DNA of 64,000 nt, taken from Heliocidaris tuberculata (taxonomy: Eukaryota; Echinodermata; Echinoidea; Camarodonta; Echinometridae). Shown one piece after another: positions 11,701 to 25,400 of the stretch. Position 1 is the first letter of the stretch; the number at the start of each line of letters is the position of its first letter. Under the pieces are notes generated by a model. The model saw only the letters and a program-made list of their open reading frames with translations. It ran no database searches and was not told the DNA's origin. Both the position numbers and the translations under genes were made by a program. The stretch spans positions 939,172 through 1,003,171 of the forward strand of contig CM046833.1 of assembly GCA_025618425.1 (NCBI GenBank). The letters run 5' to 3'.

Positions 11701-14095
11701 CGAACAATCAAAATTACAATTATGTCTGTAATGATGACGTACAAAGTCCTATTTATATTTCAACAGTTCGAAATTTTGGCGAGCAAGTAAGAAAAAGACT
11801 GACACTTTACTATAGTGTAGTTAGAATGACTAATAAACATGTAATGAATGATCTAAATAAGATATACAAACCTAAATGAACCCTCTTGCTGCCTGAATAT
11901 GGGGTGAAGGTTGACCGAAAAATTGTCAATCAAAATCCCTGGGGGAGGGGGGGTGGGAGGGGCGGCAACCCCACGGACCTTGTAAAATATAACCGCAAAG
12001 GACACAAAAATATTCAGTAAAATATCTGTATCTCTGCAACTGTGTGTGGTTTTGTGCATGTATAATTTATCATCGTCTTGATTAAAGTATCTTTTGGTAG
12101 ACTAACTTTATGTGCAGTGACCACATCTGTATTTCCGCATAGGTTGTGTATACAATGAAATTAAAAGAAAAACTTTTAGCTTAATGCCTTCCTGTAAATG
12201 GTAATTAGATATATCATATTCAGTCCATCTGTTTTCTTCGTTCAATATTATAACTTATGATTGAATTCTGCTCCCATCTTCTATACAGTGTGAGTCAATA
12301 AAAGGATACCCACATTCAAGCCCCAATATTTTAAAAACCAAGTGAAATCGCTATAATGTATTATAATGGTATGATAGTTGATGATGTCTTCTTTAATTTG
12401 ATAGGCTGCTCACCAAAATGCGATCATGGATGAATGAGCACTGGCCATTTTCAAAAAGTATGTCAGAATCGTCTTTGCCAAAGTTTGGGCTGAATGGTGT
12501 TGCTTTATGAGTGCGTTCTATTTCAGCCAACCTTGGGTTGACCGTTCATTCCATTCAAAACTTGGGCAGAGGCAAATTTGACATGCATCAGGAAAAATGT
12601 TACTGTTCAGCTGTCCATTGTCGAATTTTATTGATCAAGGTGTTAACTTTAAGGAAACATGACAGGCTACAATATGAGTATCTCTAATTAAATCTATATG
12701 TACCGATTGCAACGACATTTATGGTTGAATCTGTGTTTCATTTTTGTATGTGGAGGGGCATGTGTAGTCGATATGGAGTTCGTGTACAGTTCATCTTAAT
12801 TTTTGGCGACCACTATGAATGTATTCTACTTGTTCCCACTAATAAAAAAAAAATGATGTTGCCATTTTATCTGTTGAACTTTAGTGACCTTAACCCATAA
12901 GGTCAAAATTCAAAGGTCATTAACATGACCATACGCCATTCAAAGTATGTTGAATTTGGTATCAAATTGTAGCAAACTTTATAAGGAATATGTTCATGAT
13001 GACACATGACATCGGTTTCGTCTTTAGACCTCTCAGATTTTTGTTATATGTAAATCCATATAAATAAACTTATTACAATACACTCAAAATATGCATGTTT
13101 AATTAATTTCCTTTTTTAATTAACTTGCATCATGCCAAATATGGTTATGTTATGACTTTCCATTGCAGAGATATAGCATATGTCAGAATTTTACAAAATG
13201 CGCCTAGATGACGTCACGATGTTTTGACTATGTTGAAAAAATTTCTGTGCCGAGACAATTACCATATCTACCATTGTACCAAATTTGAGTATATTTGAAT
13301 AGGTAGTTTTGGAGATATTGTGCGTACAAAAAAAGTGGGTAGAAATAAAAATAAATAATAATAATAATAATAATAATAATAATCATAACTAGAAATTTAA
13401 TTCGTCACTGAAGACGAATTAGGTGGTCTGTCTGTCCCTGTGGCAAATTGCTTTGTCAGATGTAATAATATTTCTGCAAGATAATCATAATGTTGACAAT
13501 GATGATAAGATGGTCATATAAGTGATGACAATGACGATAATGATATATTGATAATGATGATCATAAAGACAACAATAATGATGACAATAACCACGATAAC
13601 CTAAGTGGCATAGCGCCCCTTCAGATTCAATTTTATGGGCGATTTTTTGAAAAGTGCTTGAAATGGCATAAAACGTGTGCAAAATGAATTTGGGAAAATT
13701 TGGATCATTTCTAAATTTTGCGCACGCACGGACGCGCGTACGTACGCGTACGCGCGCGTTTAAAGAAATGACCTTGACTGGAATGACAGTGACCTTAACC
13801 ATGCCAAATATGAAAGAGAAATGACATTTCGTTATGAAGATATGACCAGAAATTGATTTTCACAAAATGGCGCCTGGATGACGTCACGATAAACTGATGA
13901 CCTTGAAAAAGATGTGGGAACTTGACCATATTAGGACTGATGACTGACGAAAATATGAAGAAAATTGACTGAGCCGATTTTGAGAAATCGGGATAACGAA
14001 CTGGACGATTTGATATTGCAGGACATGTGGGAGATTATCCCCTTAGCTTTAATACACGACAGGGAATGAGATTGTACACAAACTACTGCACACTA
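11701..14095. other. Non-coding interspersed-repeat sequence
   Basis: Includes a GGGAGGGGGGG stretch near 11945, an (AAT)n run at 13356-13384, and CpG-rich alternating words (CGCGCGTACGTACGCG style) near 13725-13760. Segments around 13140-13330 and 13600-13900 belong to a family seen again near 14940-15480, 45430-45770 and 46900-47300. A region near 12290-12640 is unassigned. No gene recognised. Confidence 0.5.
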
Positions 14096-14218
14096 CTTTC
14101 CAATAGAAATAACACGCAAAATTAGGCAGTTTATTGCATTGTTTGTGATGGTATATGATGTAATAGTCGAAGAAGATGGTAAAATGAAAGGCAAAAAAAA
14201 AAAAAAAAAAAAAAAATT

Positions 14219-14283
14219 GGACCCACCGGGAATCGAACCGGGGAAGCCGGAATGGGAGGCAAGTGCTTTACCAATGGACCAAA
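14219..14283 (-). tRNA. tRNA-Gly(CCC)-like sequence, probably a degenerate or tRNA-derived element
   Basis: On the minus strand there is an A-box (complement of 14271-14281, TGGTCCATTGG), a CTCCCAT anticodon-loop-like segment and an exact B-box GGTTCGATTCC (complement of 14229-14239), followed by a long T run. The 5' acceptor arm does not pair with the 3' arm and the T-stem looks one base short, so a working tRNA is doubtful. Imperfect 24-bp direct repeats flank it (14097-14120 and 14287-14310), which fits insertion of a pol III-type element. Confidence 0.4.
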
Positions 14284-15501
14284 ATATTTCCAATAGAGAT
14301 AACACGTAAACGAAATACGGGATTCTGAAATCACATTTTGTAGTTAAAAAATAGGCATGATCCCGACATCTGATCAAAAATTGGAGGGCTCATATGTGAA
14401 AGCTTATAGTCTCAGCTATAACATACTAAAATTTGGAAGAAAATCGAGCAGAAATTAAAGAGATACTGCTCAAAGAAGACGGGAATGTAGAACCAATATT
14501 TGAGAAAAATTCATCTCCAATAGAGAATACACCCAAAATGTGAAAAATTGACATGCCTCCTTTATTTGCAGAAATACGCCATGATGCCTTTGTCAAAATG
14601 AAAAATTGTGGAACTTATCTTGTAGAGAATTGTCTCAGCTACAACATATCAAAATTTGGATGAAAATCGACAATCTATTACTGAAATATTGTCAAATGAA
14701 TACAAAAAATATGACATCATTTTTTCAAAATCAAATTTTTGAGTTCATAGGCAAATATGAAGACGTCACAAAATGCGATCAGCCAAAATTTTGCATGAAT
14801 CAAAATTTACAACTCATAGGCTTTCAGAATATGTAATAAAATTTGGGGGTACCGGTTCATTCTGACGAGCTATGGCGGATTCTAGATAGGCATGTTTTTA
14901 GCACTTTTACATTATATTGCCCATTGAGGCGCGCACAAATTTGAAAGTTTGACGCGCGCGTGTGGCATTATGGAAGGTCGAGAATGACTGTAAATAGTTA
15001 GAAATTGTCAAGAATAGTGTAAGGAATACAAACCATGCGAAAAAAAATGGCGTTTTTACGTTCTGTACGCGCGCGCGGACGCGCACGGACCGAAAATTTT
15101 GAAATTCTTAAAATGTCCTAAACCGTACTCTAATTTGATTAAAAAGTGATTTTGAGCATTTCTAAATTTTGACGCGCGCGTACGTGCGCGTCATGATGCA
15201 TGCGCGGATTTTGATGACATTTTATGTTGACCCTTGACCTGAAGTTCATGTCTATCAAATATGGATCATTTTTGATGACTGGTTATGAAGATAGGATCGA
15301 TAATGTGAATTCACAAAATGGCGCCTGGATGACCTCATGATGACCTGATGACCTTGAAAAAGTTTCTGGCACTTGCCCATGATAGGTCTGATGATTGACT
15401 GAAATTTGATGAAAATTGATTGAACTGATTTTGAGAAATCGTCTGCACAAGAAAGTGGGAGAAAAATAAAAATAAAGAAAGAAAATTCTGACGAAATTAA
15501 G

Positions 15502-15686
15502 AGGTGATCTGTCTTCGACAGACCACCTAATAAGAAGAAAGAAAATTCTGACGAAATTAAAAGGTGATCTGTCATAAATGACAGACCACCTAATAATAAT
15601 AATGATAAAGAAAGAAAGAAAGTAAAAAAGAAAGAAAAATTCGTACAAAAATATAAGGTAGTCTGTACTTGAAGTACAGCCCACCT
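15502..15686. repeat. Three successive hairpins with AGGTGNTCTGT arms
   Basis: Hairpins at 15502-15528, 15562-15591 and 15656-15686 each open with AGGT, close with CCACCT and are followed by AATAA-type microsatellite. The first two sit in a 60-bp direct repeat; the third is diverged but keeps compensating arm changes. A related arm is at about 13424-13440. This looks like repeated 3' termini of a transposable element of unknown class. Confidence 0.55.
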
Positions 15687-15689
15687 AAT

Positions 15690-18089
15690 AATGTGTTGTT
15701 TTAATCAGTGTTTTAGTGACTATTGATGTATTGCTAAATGTTTAAACAGTAGAATCCTAGATGTTGAATCATAATTAAGTGATAGTCCAGCAGATTGGTG
15801 CAGAAAATTGATGGAATTGTGCACTTTTTCATAAAACATAAAATTTGGCATGTAGCCAGAGTTTTTTATGCCGAATAATTCTGGATATGGGGCCACCAAA
15901 AATTCGGGCCCTGGGACCAGTTGTGCCCATTTAAAAAAAAATGGCCCTCTCAGGGTCCTTCCCCTTCAAAGTCTCGCACCCTCCTCATTAACATACCCTT
16001 TCTTACCTGCAGGACTCTTGAGAGCGAACGTACAGGCCCGTACAAGTACCGTGCAACCGACGTGCAACCGACGCGCGACATGTCACGGCTCCGTATGGAG
16101 CCTTAATTGGGCTTCCTGAGACCTCCGCAAGGAGCCCGTGCGATGGTCGCAAGAAGCACGTGCAAGGAGTACGATGGCTGCGCGTGGCACGTATGTTCAT
16201 CTGAACACGTAGCCACACACAGAGATTGTTGGACATGTCCAACAGTCTCTTTGCGCGTCGATCCTGCGTGCTCTTACGTGCTTGGAAACAATGTGCGACG
16301 CAAGTAGGGTTTTTTAAATTTTTGTTCAGCTTTTTTATTTTGGGGGCCTGTAAGAGGGTAGGATAGGGAGTACGCCGGGTCTTTCAGGGTTATGATGAGT
16401 AAGTCTCTGGTATCATCTTACAACACAAATTATAAGAACATGAATGCAGGAAGATCGTGTTCTATGTCAATGGGTTCTTGTATTGAATATGTCTAAACTG
16501 CATGTTTCATTGATTCTATTCATTAACAGTATACATTCTTCAATACCATGACTGTGAGTCAATATTCATTGTCCTTTTAAAATCATCCATTGATTATACC
16601 TGACCTACCGTGAATTTGGAGGTCACACACCAACAATTCAAAATCCAACATTTCAATGTTGAACAAAGAACCGCACCAGAAACTGGAATATGTTTTTCGA
16701 AGTCCCTCTCCCACGCAGACATGAGTTTATTGTACTTTTTAACCGACACTGTTTCTTGTTACTTCAAACAGCAGGTACCATAATACATGTGGTTCTAAGT
16801 TAGACCTCTATCATGTCTATACGAAAATGGTTTTATGTCTTCAATGTTTAAATCTAAGGGTTCCATCTTATGTGTGCATTGTGGTGAAAGTTTTGATTTT
16901 TTTATGTTGAGTAATTAAAAAATGACACTGGCTATCGCTGATTTAAAAAAAAAAAATACATGAGTAATTATAACTCATGCCATGGGATTGATTGCGCGGA
17001 TAAAATATATGTTCCGTAATTATTCATTAATATTGTTACAAATGCCCCAGCCCCACCTATCCATCTTTAAGTCAGCATAGATCGATGTATCAAAGATGCG
17101 TCTACAATTTGGAAAACAGATCCATTTGCTGCCTGAAATAATTCATAGTTTACCATTAGTAAATGTCATTGTATTTCCATTTACGAAATCATGCATATTA
17201 TTATGGCGATTATACCAGCACTTTATACTAGGCAATGCAGGCCAATCCACAAGCGAAACATGTTTTTCCCTACTCCCATTTACAAGGTGGCACAACTCTC
17301 CCATGGGTGGCTCAACTCTCATTATGAGTATGCTCAACTCTCCTCACCCTGCGGGAAACTTGCGCCATTCGACATTTTTTTTTTTTAAAAAGGACTACTA
17401 CTTTGAAATGCAATCACCTTGAATATCATAACCCACACTGTATTATAACATAGGAGCTAAATTTCAAATGAGAAGAAGTTGTCCAACCCACAATGCAGGT
17501 TTGGGGAAATATGGCCCATTATGAAAAAAGTGGCTCAACTCTCCTGGATCTCCCCTACCCTTTTCCCGACTGTAAAACAGCCCAATTTGTTTTGTAAATC
17601 ATTGTTATTTTCAGAAAAGATACTTGTCTTCTTGATTAATATAATATACAGGACATGACGAAAGTGGTTACTCCGATGCAAAATACGCACGCGCTGCAAA
17701 ATCATCGGATATAGGTTTCAGTGGAATCGTACAGTCTGCGATGTGTTGAGACTGCGATCCGATTGGGCTCACAGTCGCAGAGCAATCGGATCGCAGTCGG
17801 ATCGTGTAGTGTGCGCCGGGCTTTATAGACCGCTTTCTTCCAGGCTCGTCGTGTAGACTGAGTTTTGTGATGGTTTCATATCATTGCAAGAAATCGTAAG
17901 AATTCAAGCTGGAGTAGTTGAATGATTGCTCTTCTTGTTGTATGATTTTTTTGCGTGATCGATTTCGAAAAATACGAGATAGCCTATAGTAGGCCTATAG
18001 AGTATAGACGATGATTATCAAATTTATTATAGAATTATATACATGTAATCAAGGACTATATAGTAAGATCACTGAAAAGGTATTGAAAA
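15690..18089. other. Non-coding; palindromic segment and MITE remnant
   Basis: About 16010-16310 is a GC-richer block with the 16-bp palindrome GTTGGACATGTCCAAC near 16208-16223, inside a nearly palindromic 30-bp context. The stretch about 17700-17821 ends with the right terminus of a Harbinger-like MITE (GTGTGCGCCGGGCT then TTA), and 17822-17910 repeats the tail of repeat family A. I recognise no gene. Confidence 0.5.
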
Positions 18090-18560
18090 TGAAAGAGCGT
18101 TTCGTTGTTCCCTTACTGGCGACACATTTCTCATCATCATATTAAATTGATACATGATGAAAGGAGGACGACATAATTATACGATATTTCTTTTGCAAAG
18201 AAATTATTGCCTTATTAATACTATCAGACCGGAGAGATGGTAGTGAGAAGTGTGTCAAACAACATCGACGAACTCAGTTTTACAACTGACCCGATCGTTA
18301 CTGCTCATGCCCGTGCCGGGCTCCGTGAATCGCGGAGCGAACAACTGAGCATTCTGTGTAGTGGAGATGTATTACCGCCTGTGACAAAGACTATTTCTGC
18401 CAGAATTCCCCGACTTTTAAATGGCAAAATGAATTTTCGGTGAGGTCCAGCCTCGAACACCCCACTTTGCAGTCTGGTGTTATAGACCGCTTTCTTCCAC
18501 ATTCGTCGTGTAGACTGAGTTTTGTGATGGTTTCATATCATTGGAAGAAATCGTAAGAAT
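18090..18560. repeat. Dispersed repeat family A, copy 2 (uninterrupted)
   Basis: Continuous match to 727-890 plus 2594-2908, followed by text also found at 17822-17910. It gives the empty site both for the transposon at 891-2593 (at 18250-18265) and for the Harbinger-like MITE (TTA at about 18480). Confidence 0.8.
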
Positions 18561-19107
18561 TCAAGTTTACATATCACAATACATTACGAGGTATAATACA
18601 TAACTATTTGATACTATCATTGAAAAAAGGGTCCTTGCGTTAGCACTACCAGCACTAGCCCTGCCCATAAAGAGGAGAAAATAATCTAAGAAACAAAACA
18701 AACACACATAAGAAAAAAAAAAACCCAACCAAACCAATAAAAACCGGAGACAATGAGCAGAAATGTTGAGATCACCAAGCAGAGCGATAAAAATATGAAG
18801 AAAAAGAGGAAATTGAAAGCTCTCTTTCCTCAGATCATTCATTTCATATACATTTTATCTCATCAATATTATTACGTGTGTGCACTGTCATGTTTAAAAA
18901 TCCAGCTGCTAGTAGATATTAGGAAATGAATAAAGGCCTATATCTTTTAACAGCAAATCTAAAGGCCTACCCCCGGCAATACACAATGCACATGCATATC
19001 TCAACCTATATAAGACTGCGAATAAGACTAGTAAAATATGGTGCCAGCTCTACATCAAGGTTGTCACTGTAGGGCTGGCAAACTTTTGTTTACACTGGAG
19101 ATTAAGT

Positions 19108-19144
<37 letters not shown>

Positions 19145-19418
19145 AGCATTACACCACCATTCATGCAGCCATAAAATCTAGTCAACTTTCACCCCACTTG
19201 TAGTGGCCAAGTGGGGTGCAGTTTAAGAAGAGTGTTTTCCTCATGGGATAAAAGAGTTAGTAAGATTATAAGTAAGAATAATTATAAGGGAACATATGAG
19301 CTATATAACAAAAATGAGAGAAATTAATAACTAATAGAGCAGGATCAACAATTACGCGAATGTAGAGTCGAACCAGATTTTTGTGAGAGTGTGAAGTGTT
19401 GGTTGGTTGGTTCTTGGT
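18561..19418. other. Upstream region of the receptor gene
   Basis: No convincing exon. It holds a CT microsatellite at 19111-19140. A promoter should lie here if the first exon at 19419 is right, but I see no clear TATA or initiator to annotate. Confidence 0.4.
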
Positions 19419-19470
19419 ATGATGGCGCTCTTCAATCTCTTCAGATTATACGCGCCAATCACTTTCGTAG
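19419..19470 (+). CDS. Candidate first exon with short signal peptide
   Basis: Two consecutive ATGs (19419 and 19422), the second in a strong context (A at -3, G at +4), open a 17-residue mostly hydrophobic stretch MMALFNLFRLYAPITFV that ends in phase 1 at a GT (19471). Phase 1 is what the V-Ig exon at 19816 needs, and with it the whole model adds up to complete codons. Weak points: the donor (TAG then GTTTGG) is poor, the hydrophobic core is short and broken by Arg. A first exon further upstream is a real alternative. Confidence 0.35.
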
Positions 19471-22400
19471 GTTTGGCGTAGGCTTCGGAAAGCCCACGAG
19501 CTTACGGTGATAATACGAACGGCAAGTAGAAGGCGTGTTACATGGATTACCTGGAAGCGTCCGACCAGAACACGAAACCGATGATTAGACAAGACAAAAC
19601 ATGGAAATAAAAAGCAAAAGCAGTAATGACAAGCTCTAATATTTAATCGTCTCAGATGTTTTATGAAAATTATATATTTTACTGTCAAAATATGAACAGT
19701 GACCCTATCTACACAGATGCTAGATAAAGAAGAAAATACTAATGCTTCATTGTAGAGAACAGAGCATTATTTTTTTGTTCTTCTTTCCTTCTTTATATTG
19801 TTCCTTATCATACAGATATTGCGCTAAAAACAGAAGGAACCATGTCAGTGCAAATGGGTCAACTTAATATTTTACCATGCCAGGTGAATATTCGTCCATT
19901 GAAGGTCTCCTGGTTAAAAAGTCCGAACGAAGTCCTTGTCTTCATGGACTTGTCTCGCCATGTCCTGTCACGAGGTGGGCCTGGATACGATGAAGGGCTG
20001 TTTAACATTACCAACGAATACTCACTGGTCATCGACGATGTAACGATCCAACACGAAGATACATATTTCTGCGCGGTTACTGATTATGACAACGGAAACG
20101 TATACCAGGATACTACCGTGCTCAACGTATTTGGTAGGTATTCGCAGTACTGGATAAATCAGGGGTGATTTGTCTTCTAATCTCCGTATTGACTTTATTT
20201 AAAAACTGAATCACTTCTTCAGTTCTTGGAGCCATTTGTTGTTCTTCAGCAAATCAGTAGCCAGTGAAAGTGTAAAAGGTCCGTATTGTGCGGATTTAGG
20301 TTACTTGAAATTCGAAGAGTTCTCATTAAGAAATCGAAATTACCTATAAACAAGAAAATGCATTACTCATTACTCTGGACATAAGATAAGGTTCGTAATT
20401 CAAAAAATCAGTGCGTTTCTCCGGAGATTTGTTTTTCAGAAGGAATGTCAAAAGTTCGTAACTTGCTGCCGTGATCAACGTATTCTGTAGATATTCACAG
20501 TACTGTGCCAAGGGGTTTAGCTCTTTCCCAAACATTTCCAACATGTGATCAACGCTTACTTTTCAAATGTCTGTACTTCATTAACCATCTATCATTTCAC
20601 AAAATATTGTGAATTAAACTTGTAGGAAATTTATTGCCATTTCTTATTATACCAAATATTATTACTTTACCCAACTTTATGCATAAGAATTATTGAAAAT
20701 TGCATTTGAGTTTCCTTTTTTGTTTGGTTTCTCATTTGCTAACTATTGTTTGATGATGAAAAAAGGTAATATCTTTTTAAAAATCTGCAATTTTCTCTGA
20801 AAATTTCTGCAGTAGCATATAATCATAATCATATATGTAGAATGCTTGAGTTATGCGCATAATTTTGATGTATATTGACCACCATAAAGTTTTCCTGTGG
20901 TCGAGTAATTGGTGAATGAAAATGACAAGTCTATCTGTCACATATATCGTCCCTGTTTACACGAAGTGACGGTAGTCAGGAAAATGGCATATTTTTTTCA
21001 ATTTTGAGTTTTTTTGCATTTTTGGACATCATTCACTAACATCTTGAACCTCATAAAGTTTCAGACCATAATAATGTCTAATTATGTAACTATGACGATA
21101 ACGTCAACAAGAAAATGCGGAGAAAAGAGATTTTCTGAGATCCGTCACTTCGTGAAAACAAATCAAAGCGCGTCCATGAATTTTGTGTTTTCACGAAATG
21201 ACGGTTATGTTTACAGCTCATTTCCCCCCCCCCCCAAATATTTAAAAAAAATCTATGCAAATAATTAAACATAGAACTTAACATTAAAATATGATCTATC
21301 CCAGGATATGAAATTTATTCACCCCTTCATACATTAAAGAGGTTCAGATTATGCTTTAAAACTTTGGAAGCGATTTATGCAAACTAACTTTCTTTTAGTC
21401 GCGCGCTCATCCGTCACTTCGTGAAAACAGTAACGATATGTGACATCGGCACTGAAAGAGTTAATCTCGGCTATTGACTTTTTTTCAAAACAGAATTACT
21501 TGTTGTAGCCAATTGTTGTTCTTCAAGAAATCAATAACTTGCGGGAGTGTAAAGGTGTTTAATGTGCACTGGCGGATTTAGGAGGGCACATCCGGTCCGT
21601 GCTCCATCACCTCGAAAGCAAATTGACTTACCTTAAGTACTCGCCCTAGAAAATACTCCCCATCATTTTCCAATTTTAGACCGAAAAGGTACCTGAAAAT
21701 TTTGATTTTTTTTTTCCAACATCAAATAAAGAAATATGACCCCCATCCCCCCCCCCCCTCAAAAACTACTTGTTTGTAGTTCCGGAAGCCCATTTTCCAG
21801 AAATTTTGCAATTCCAAATGTTCTCATCAAGAAATCAAAACTTCCCTCACCAGCAAATTCATTATTCCTTACTTTGGAAATACAATAAGGTTCGTCATTC
21901 CGAAAATCAGTGTGTTACTCTAAAGGTATGTTTTTTCAAAAGTTTTCTTTTCCAAATTTCATAATATCGATCATCGGAAAAAAGAAATCGAAATTTTAAA
22001 CGGGTCCACGCTAGGGGTTCTGGATTTTAAAAAAATTAAAAGATATCAATGATTTCAAAAATTAAATATGGTTCATAATTACGAAAATGATATAAGAATT
22101 GTTATTCCGAAATTGAGATAGGGTTTGCATTTTTTTTTTTTAAATGGTAGACGATTGCAAAATGGGGACAAGACGATTAAGTACATTTTGTTTAATTTCT
22201 ATTTAATTTTGGTCTACGATTCACTTTTACTTTAGATGCAATGTTGACAAACCCTTTTATTGTTATGTCCCTCTACTCCTTAAAACATGATTTATTATAA
22301 ATTAAATGTAGAAACTGTCTCTTGAAACTCAAGAGACTTGTCTGAGAACATTTACCTACACGTCGTCACCTCCGCGTATAGAGGGAAAAGTAGTCACCGT

Positions 22401-25400
22401 GAGCCATGTAGTGTCCATGAGCCCTATTCCTTTACACTGGTGCGACGACAAAATGAGGTAATATCAGTTTGGTACGTGATCATACAGAGGACCTTTGATC
22501 TGTATTTGAATAAAACTTGTCTGTTACAAAATCCACTTTACATTTTTTTATTTTTAAGCGAATCCACGGGAGCCATTTCCTTTCATTGAAGAGTGTCCTA
22601 CCAACAGCTCGTCATTTTGTACTCTCCGCATCCAATCTGATACAACCTTAACATGTCAAGTAGAAGAATACTACCCATCTATTGACCTCTACTTTGTGCA
22701 TGGATCAGAAAGGGTCGAATCCTTGGAAATAAAGGAATGGAACAACAGCGATGGTACAAGAAACAAACGTATTAAGATTGAAAGTGATGGGATCGGTGAT
22801 ACTTCGTTTGAATGTGTCGCCACCGGGTTAGTTGGACATACTCATAGTAGATCCATGACCATTCACTTGATTCGAGGTGTTCAGAAATCCGGCATTGCTG
22901 TAGCAGTTGTTGTCCGTAAGTAATAGACGAGCATTATTAGTAATGGTATAGTTTTCTGTTTTCTGAGGTCGCAAAATGGTAGGACAGTTAAAGAAACAGA
23001 TAAGTACCCGACATTAACCCACTGCCTACGAGGACCGGGTGCCTTCTTTATTAACCCTTAGGAATGAGATAATTCAGTAGTATATGGATTAAGAGAGCAG
23101 GAGCACTTTAAATTCAGTGGTTGATATTTAGCATTAAGGGCGGAGAGAGAGAGTTTGGTCTCAATGAATTTATAAAGAGGTGGACGAAATATACCTAATT
23201 GGGCTGCCGGAAGCAATGTCGTGTTCCCCAAACCACCCCATTTCCCCTCAGAATTAGTTCAGGAGTTAGTGCACATCTCCTTTTGGTTTAAACTCAGAGG
23301 TTACTCTTCCCCATGTGTATTGGGGGAGGGTGGCTCTTCCATGTAACCAAGATCGTTGCCTATATAACTCTTTTCCGATGCTGGGTTTATAAAAGTATGT
23401 ACCCTCTCGCAATCTCAGATCGGCTCAGAAAGATCTTTTACATTGTCCTGTTATTCAGACCAAGTTTTATTGTGAGCGATCATTTGCTCACGCTGCCCCT
23501 TCACTTTGGAATACTATTCCATCTCATTTGAAGGATTCATCCACAATATCTCAGTTAAAAACCGTCTTGAAAACGTATCTGTTCAAAAAGCATTTTGAAT
23601 GAGCTATATTGCGCATTTGATAGCATCTGTCTATTTCCTTATTCTTCCCTTTCTTAAAGCGCATAGAGACGCAATGGCAGTGATATGCGCTTTAAAAGCA
23701 TTGTATTATTATTGTTATTATTATTATTAAACTCACTGCATATTATTCGAGACATTGCAATGAGTTTTGATGATATGATACAATATATATATTTCAAACC
23801 TACAGCTGTGATACTTATTTCTGCAGTCGTCGTGATTGCGGTATTTGTTTTCAAGCGGAGGAAAACACGTTTGAAACGTGAGTAAAGTCCATTTATAATT
23901 TTCTTTACCTTCTGATTTAGACAATAGAATACTTATTATTAAACTCGGATAATAGGTGCATTTGACAATTTTTATTTTTCGCAGTCCCCCCCCCCCCCAA
24001 AAAAAAAAAGTAATTGAACGTACAAACATATTGTGCAGATAGAATTTGATTCAAATCAAATAAAATCAAACTGAATTTTATTTGTATGTTGTTTTTTTTT
24101 TCCTTTCCTCAGGCAAGTACGAAAGAGGCCACGTCATTCCCATGGTCTATAAGCAGACACAAAAAGGTAAGGTTTATATTGTTGCGAACATCATACAAAA
24201 AATGGAATTGATGCGTAATGTCAATGATACTATCGCAGTGCTAATATATGGAACGAAATAAGTCAACTAACTTTGAAAATTATATACTTGTTAAAACTTT
24301 ACCTTAAACTTCGACACGTATGCTAATTATAATATTAATAATTCAAAATATCATTTTGGTCATAGGCATACTGGCGATGATGAATGTAACTTATGTCATT
24401 GTAAAGAAACAATAATGCATATGTTGCTAAACTGTGAAAACGTAAAACCCTGTGGAGAATGGTAGAAGACATGATTTTATCAATGTTTAAAACAAAGATT
24501 TATGTTAATGAAAAGTCTCTGATAATAGGATGGTATATTAAAGGCCCAAAGTACTGGTTAATTCATCTAATTCTGATTTCTACTCAATATATTATTTATG
24601 TGAATTACATTGCGACGAGTTTAAAAAAAGGTTACTATACTGTTAATGTGAATGCTACATGGATAAGTTTAAAAATGAAATTGAGATATTATTTGAGCTC
24701 GAAATATGTTTGCAAAAGGATGAATACAAAAGAAATCGAAAGATTTCTAGAGTTTATATATTGATCTGTTGAATTATGTAAATAAAGTTCCTCGAAAGAG
24801 GTTTAAAGAGAAAAAAATATACTCGTTAAAACTTTACCTTGAACTTCGACAAGTATGCTAATTAAAACGTTTATTTATACTTGCAAAATATCATTTTGGT
24901 CACAGGCGTATGTGCACATTTCTACGAGCGGCTAACGTTTCTTGTCCAAATGTCAATTCTTTGGTTTCTAAATTTTTAGTGCAAGAGCGAAGCGAGCGCA
25001 TGAAAATCTTTGAAACCTATTTGTAATGAAAATGCAAGGGACTGAATTATATTCGCACCTCGCTGATCGGATATGAGTTGGTGGTTGCCCCCCCCCCCCC
25101 AGCTTCCCGCTTTCGCCTATGATTTTATGGTCTCAAATGGACTATTTATTCGTCGTGTTTTTTTTATATGCACATGAAAAAAGGATAGACGTTTTCTGTA
25201 TATAACTAAGCGAAATAGAGAGAGAGAAAGAGAGAGAGTCCAAAAAATTGAAGTAATTGAACGTACATATTGTGCAGATAGAATTTCATTCAAATCAAAT
25301 AAAATCAAACTGAATTTTATTTGTATGTTCTTTCTTTCCTTTCCTCAGGGAATTACGAGAGAGTCCACGTCATTCCCATGGAGACACAATTAGGTAAGGT

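Noticed and set aside
12290..12640. Possible Tc1/mariner remnant
   Set aside because: I could not find catalytic motifs or TIRs to support it.
24459..24764. A small host gene of 101 codons present twice (also 25972-26277)
   Set aside because: The flanking zinc-knuckle pattern and position identify it as a frame-broken LINE C-terminus copied with the intron.
24113..25393. ITIM or ITAM in the juxtamembrane exons
   Set aside because: Tyr contexts (KYERG, NYERV, VYKQT) do not meet the full ITIM or ITAM spacing.
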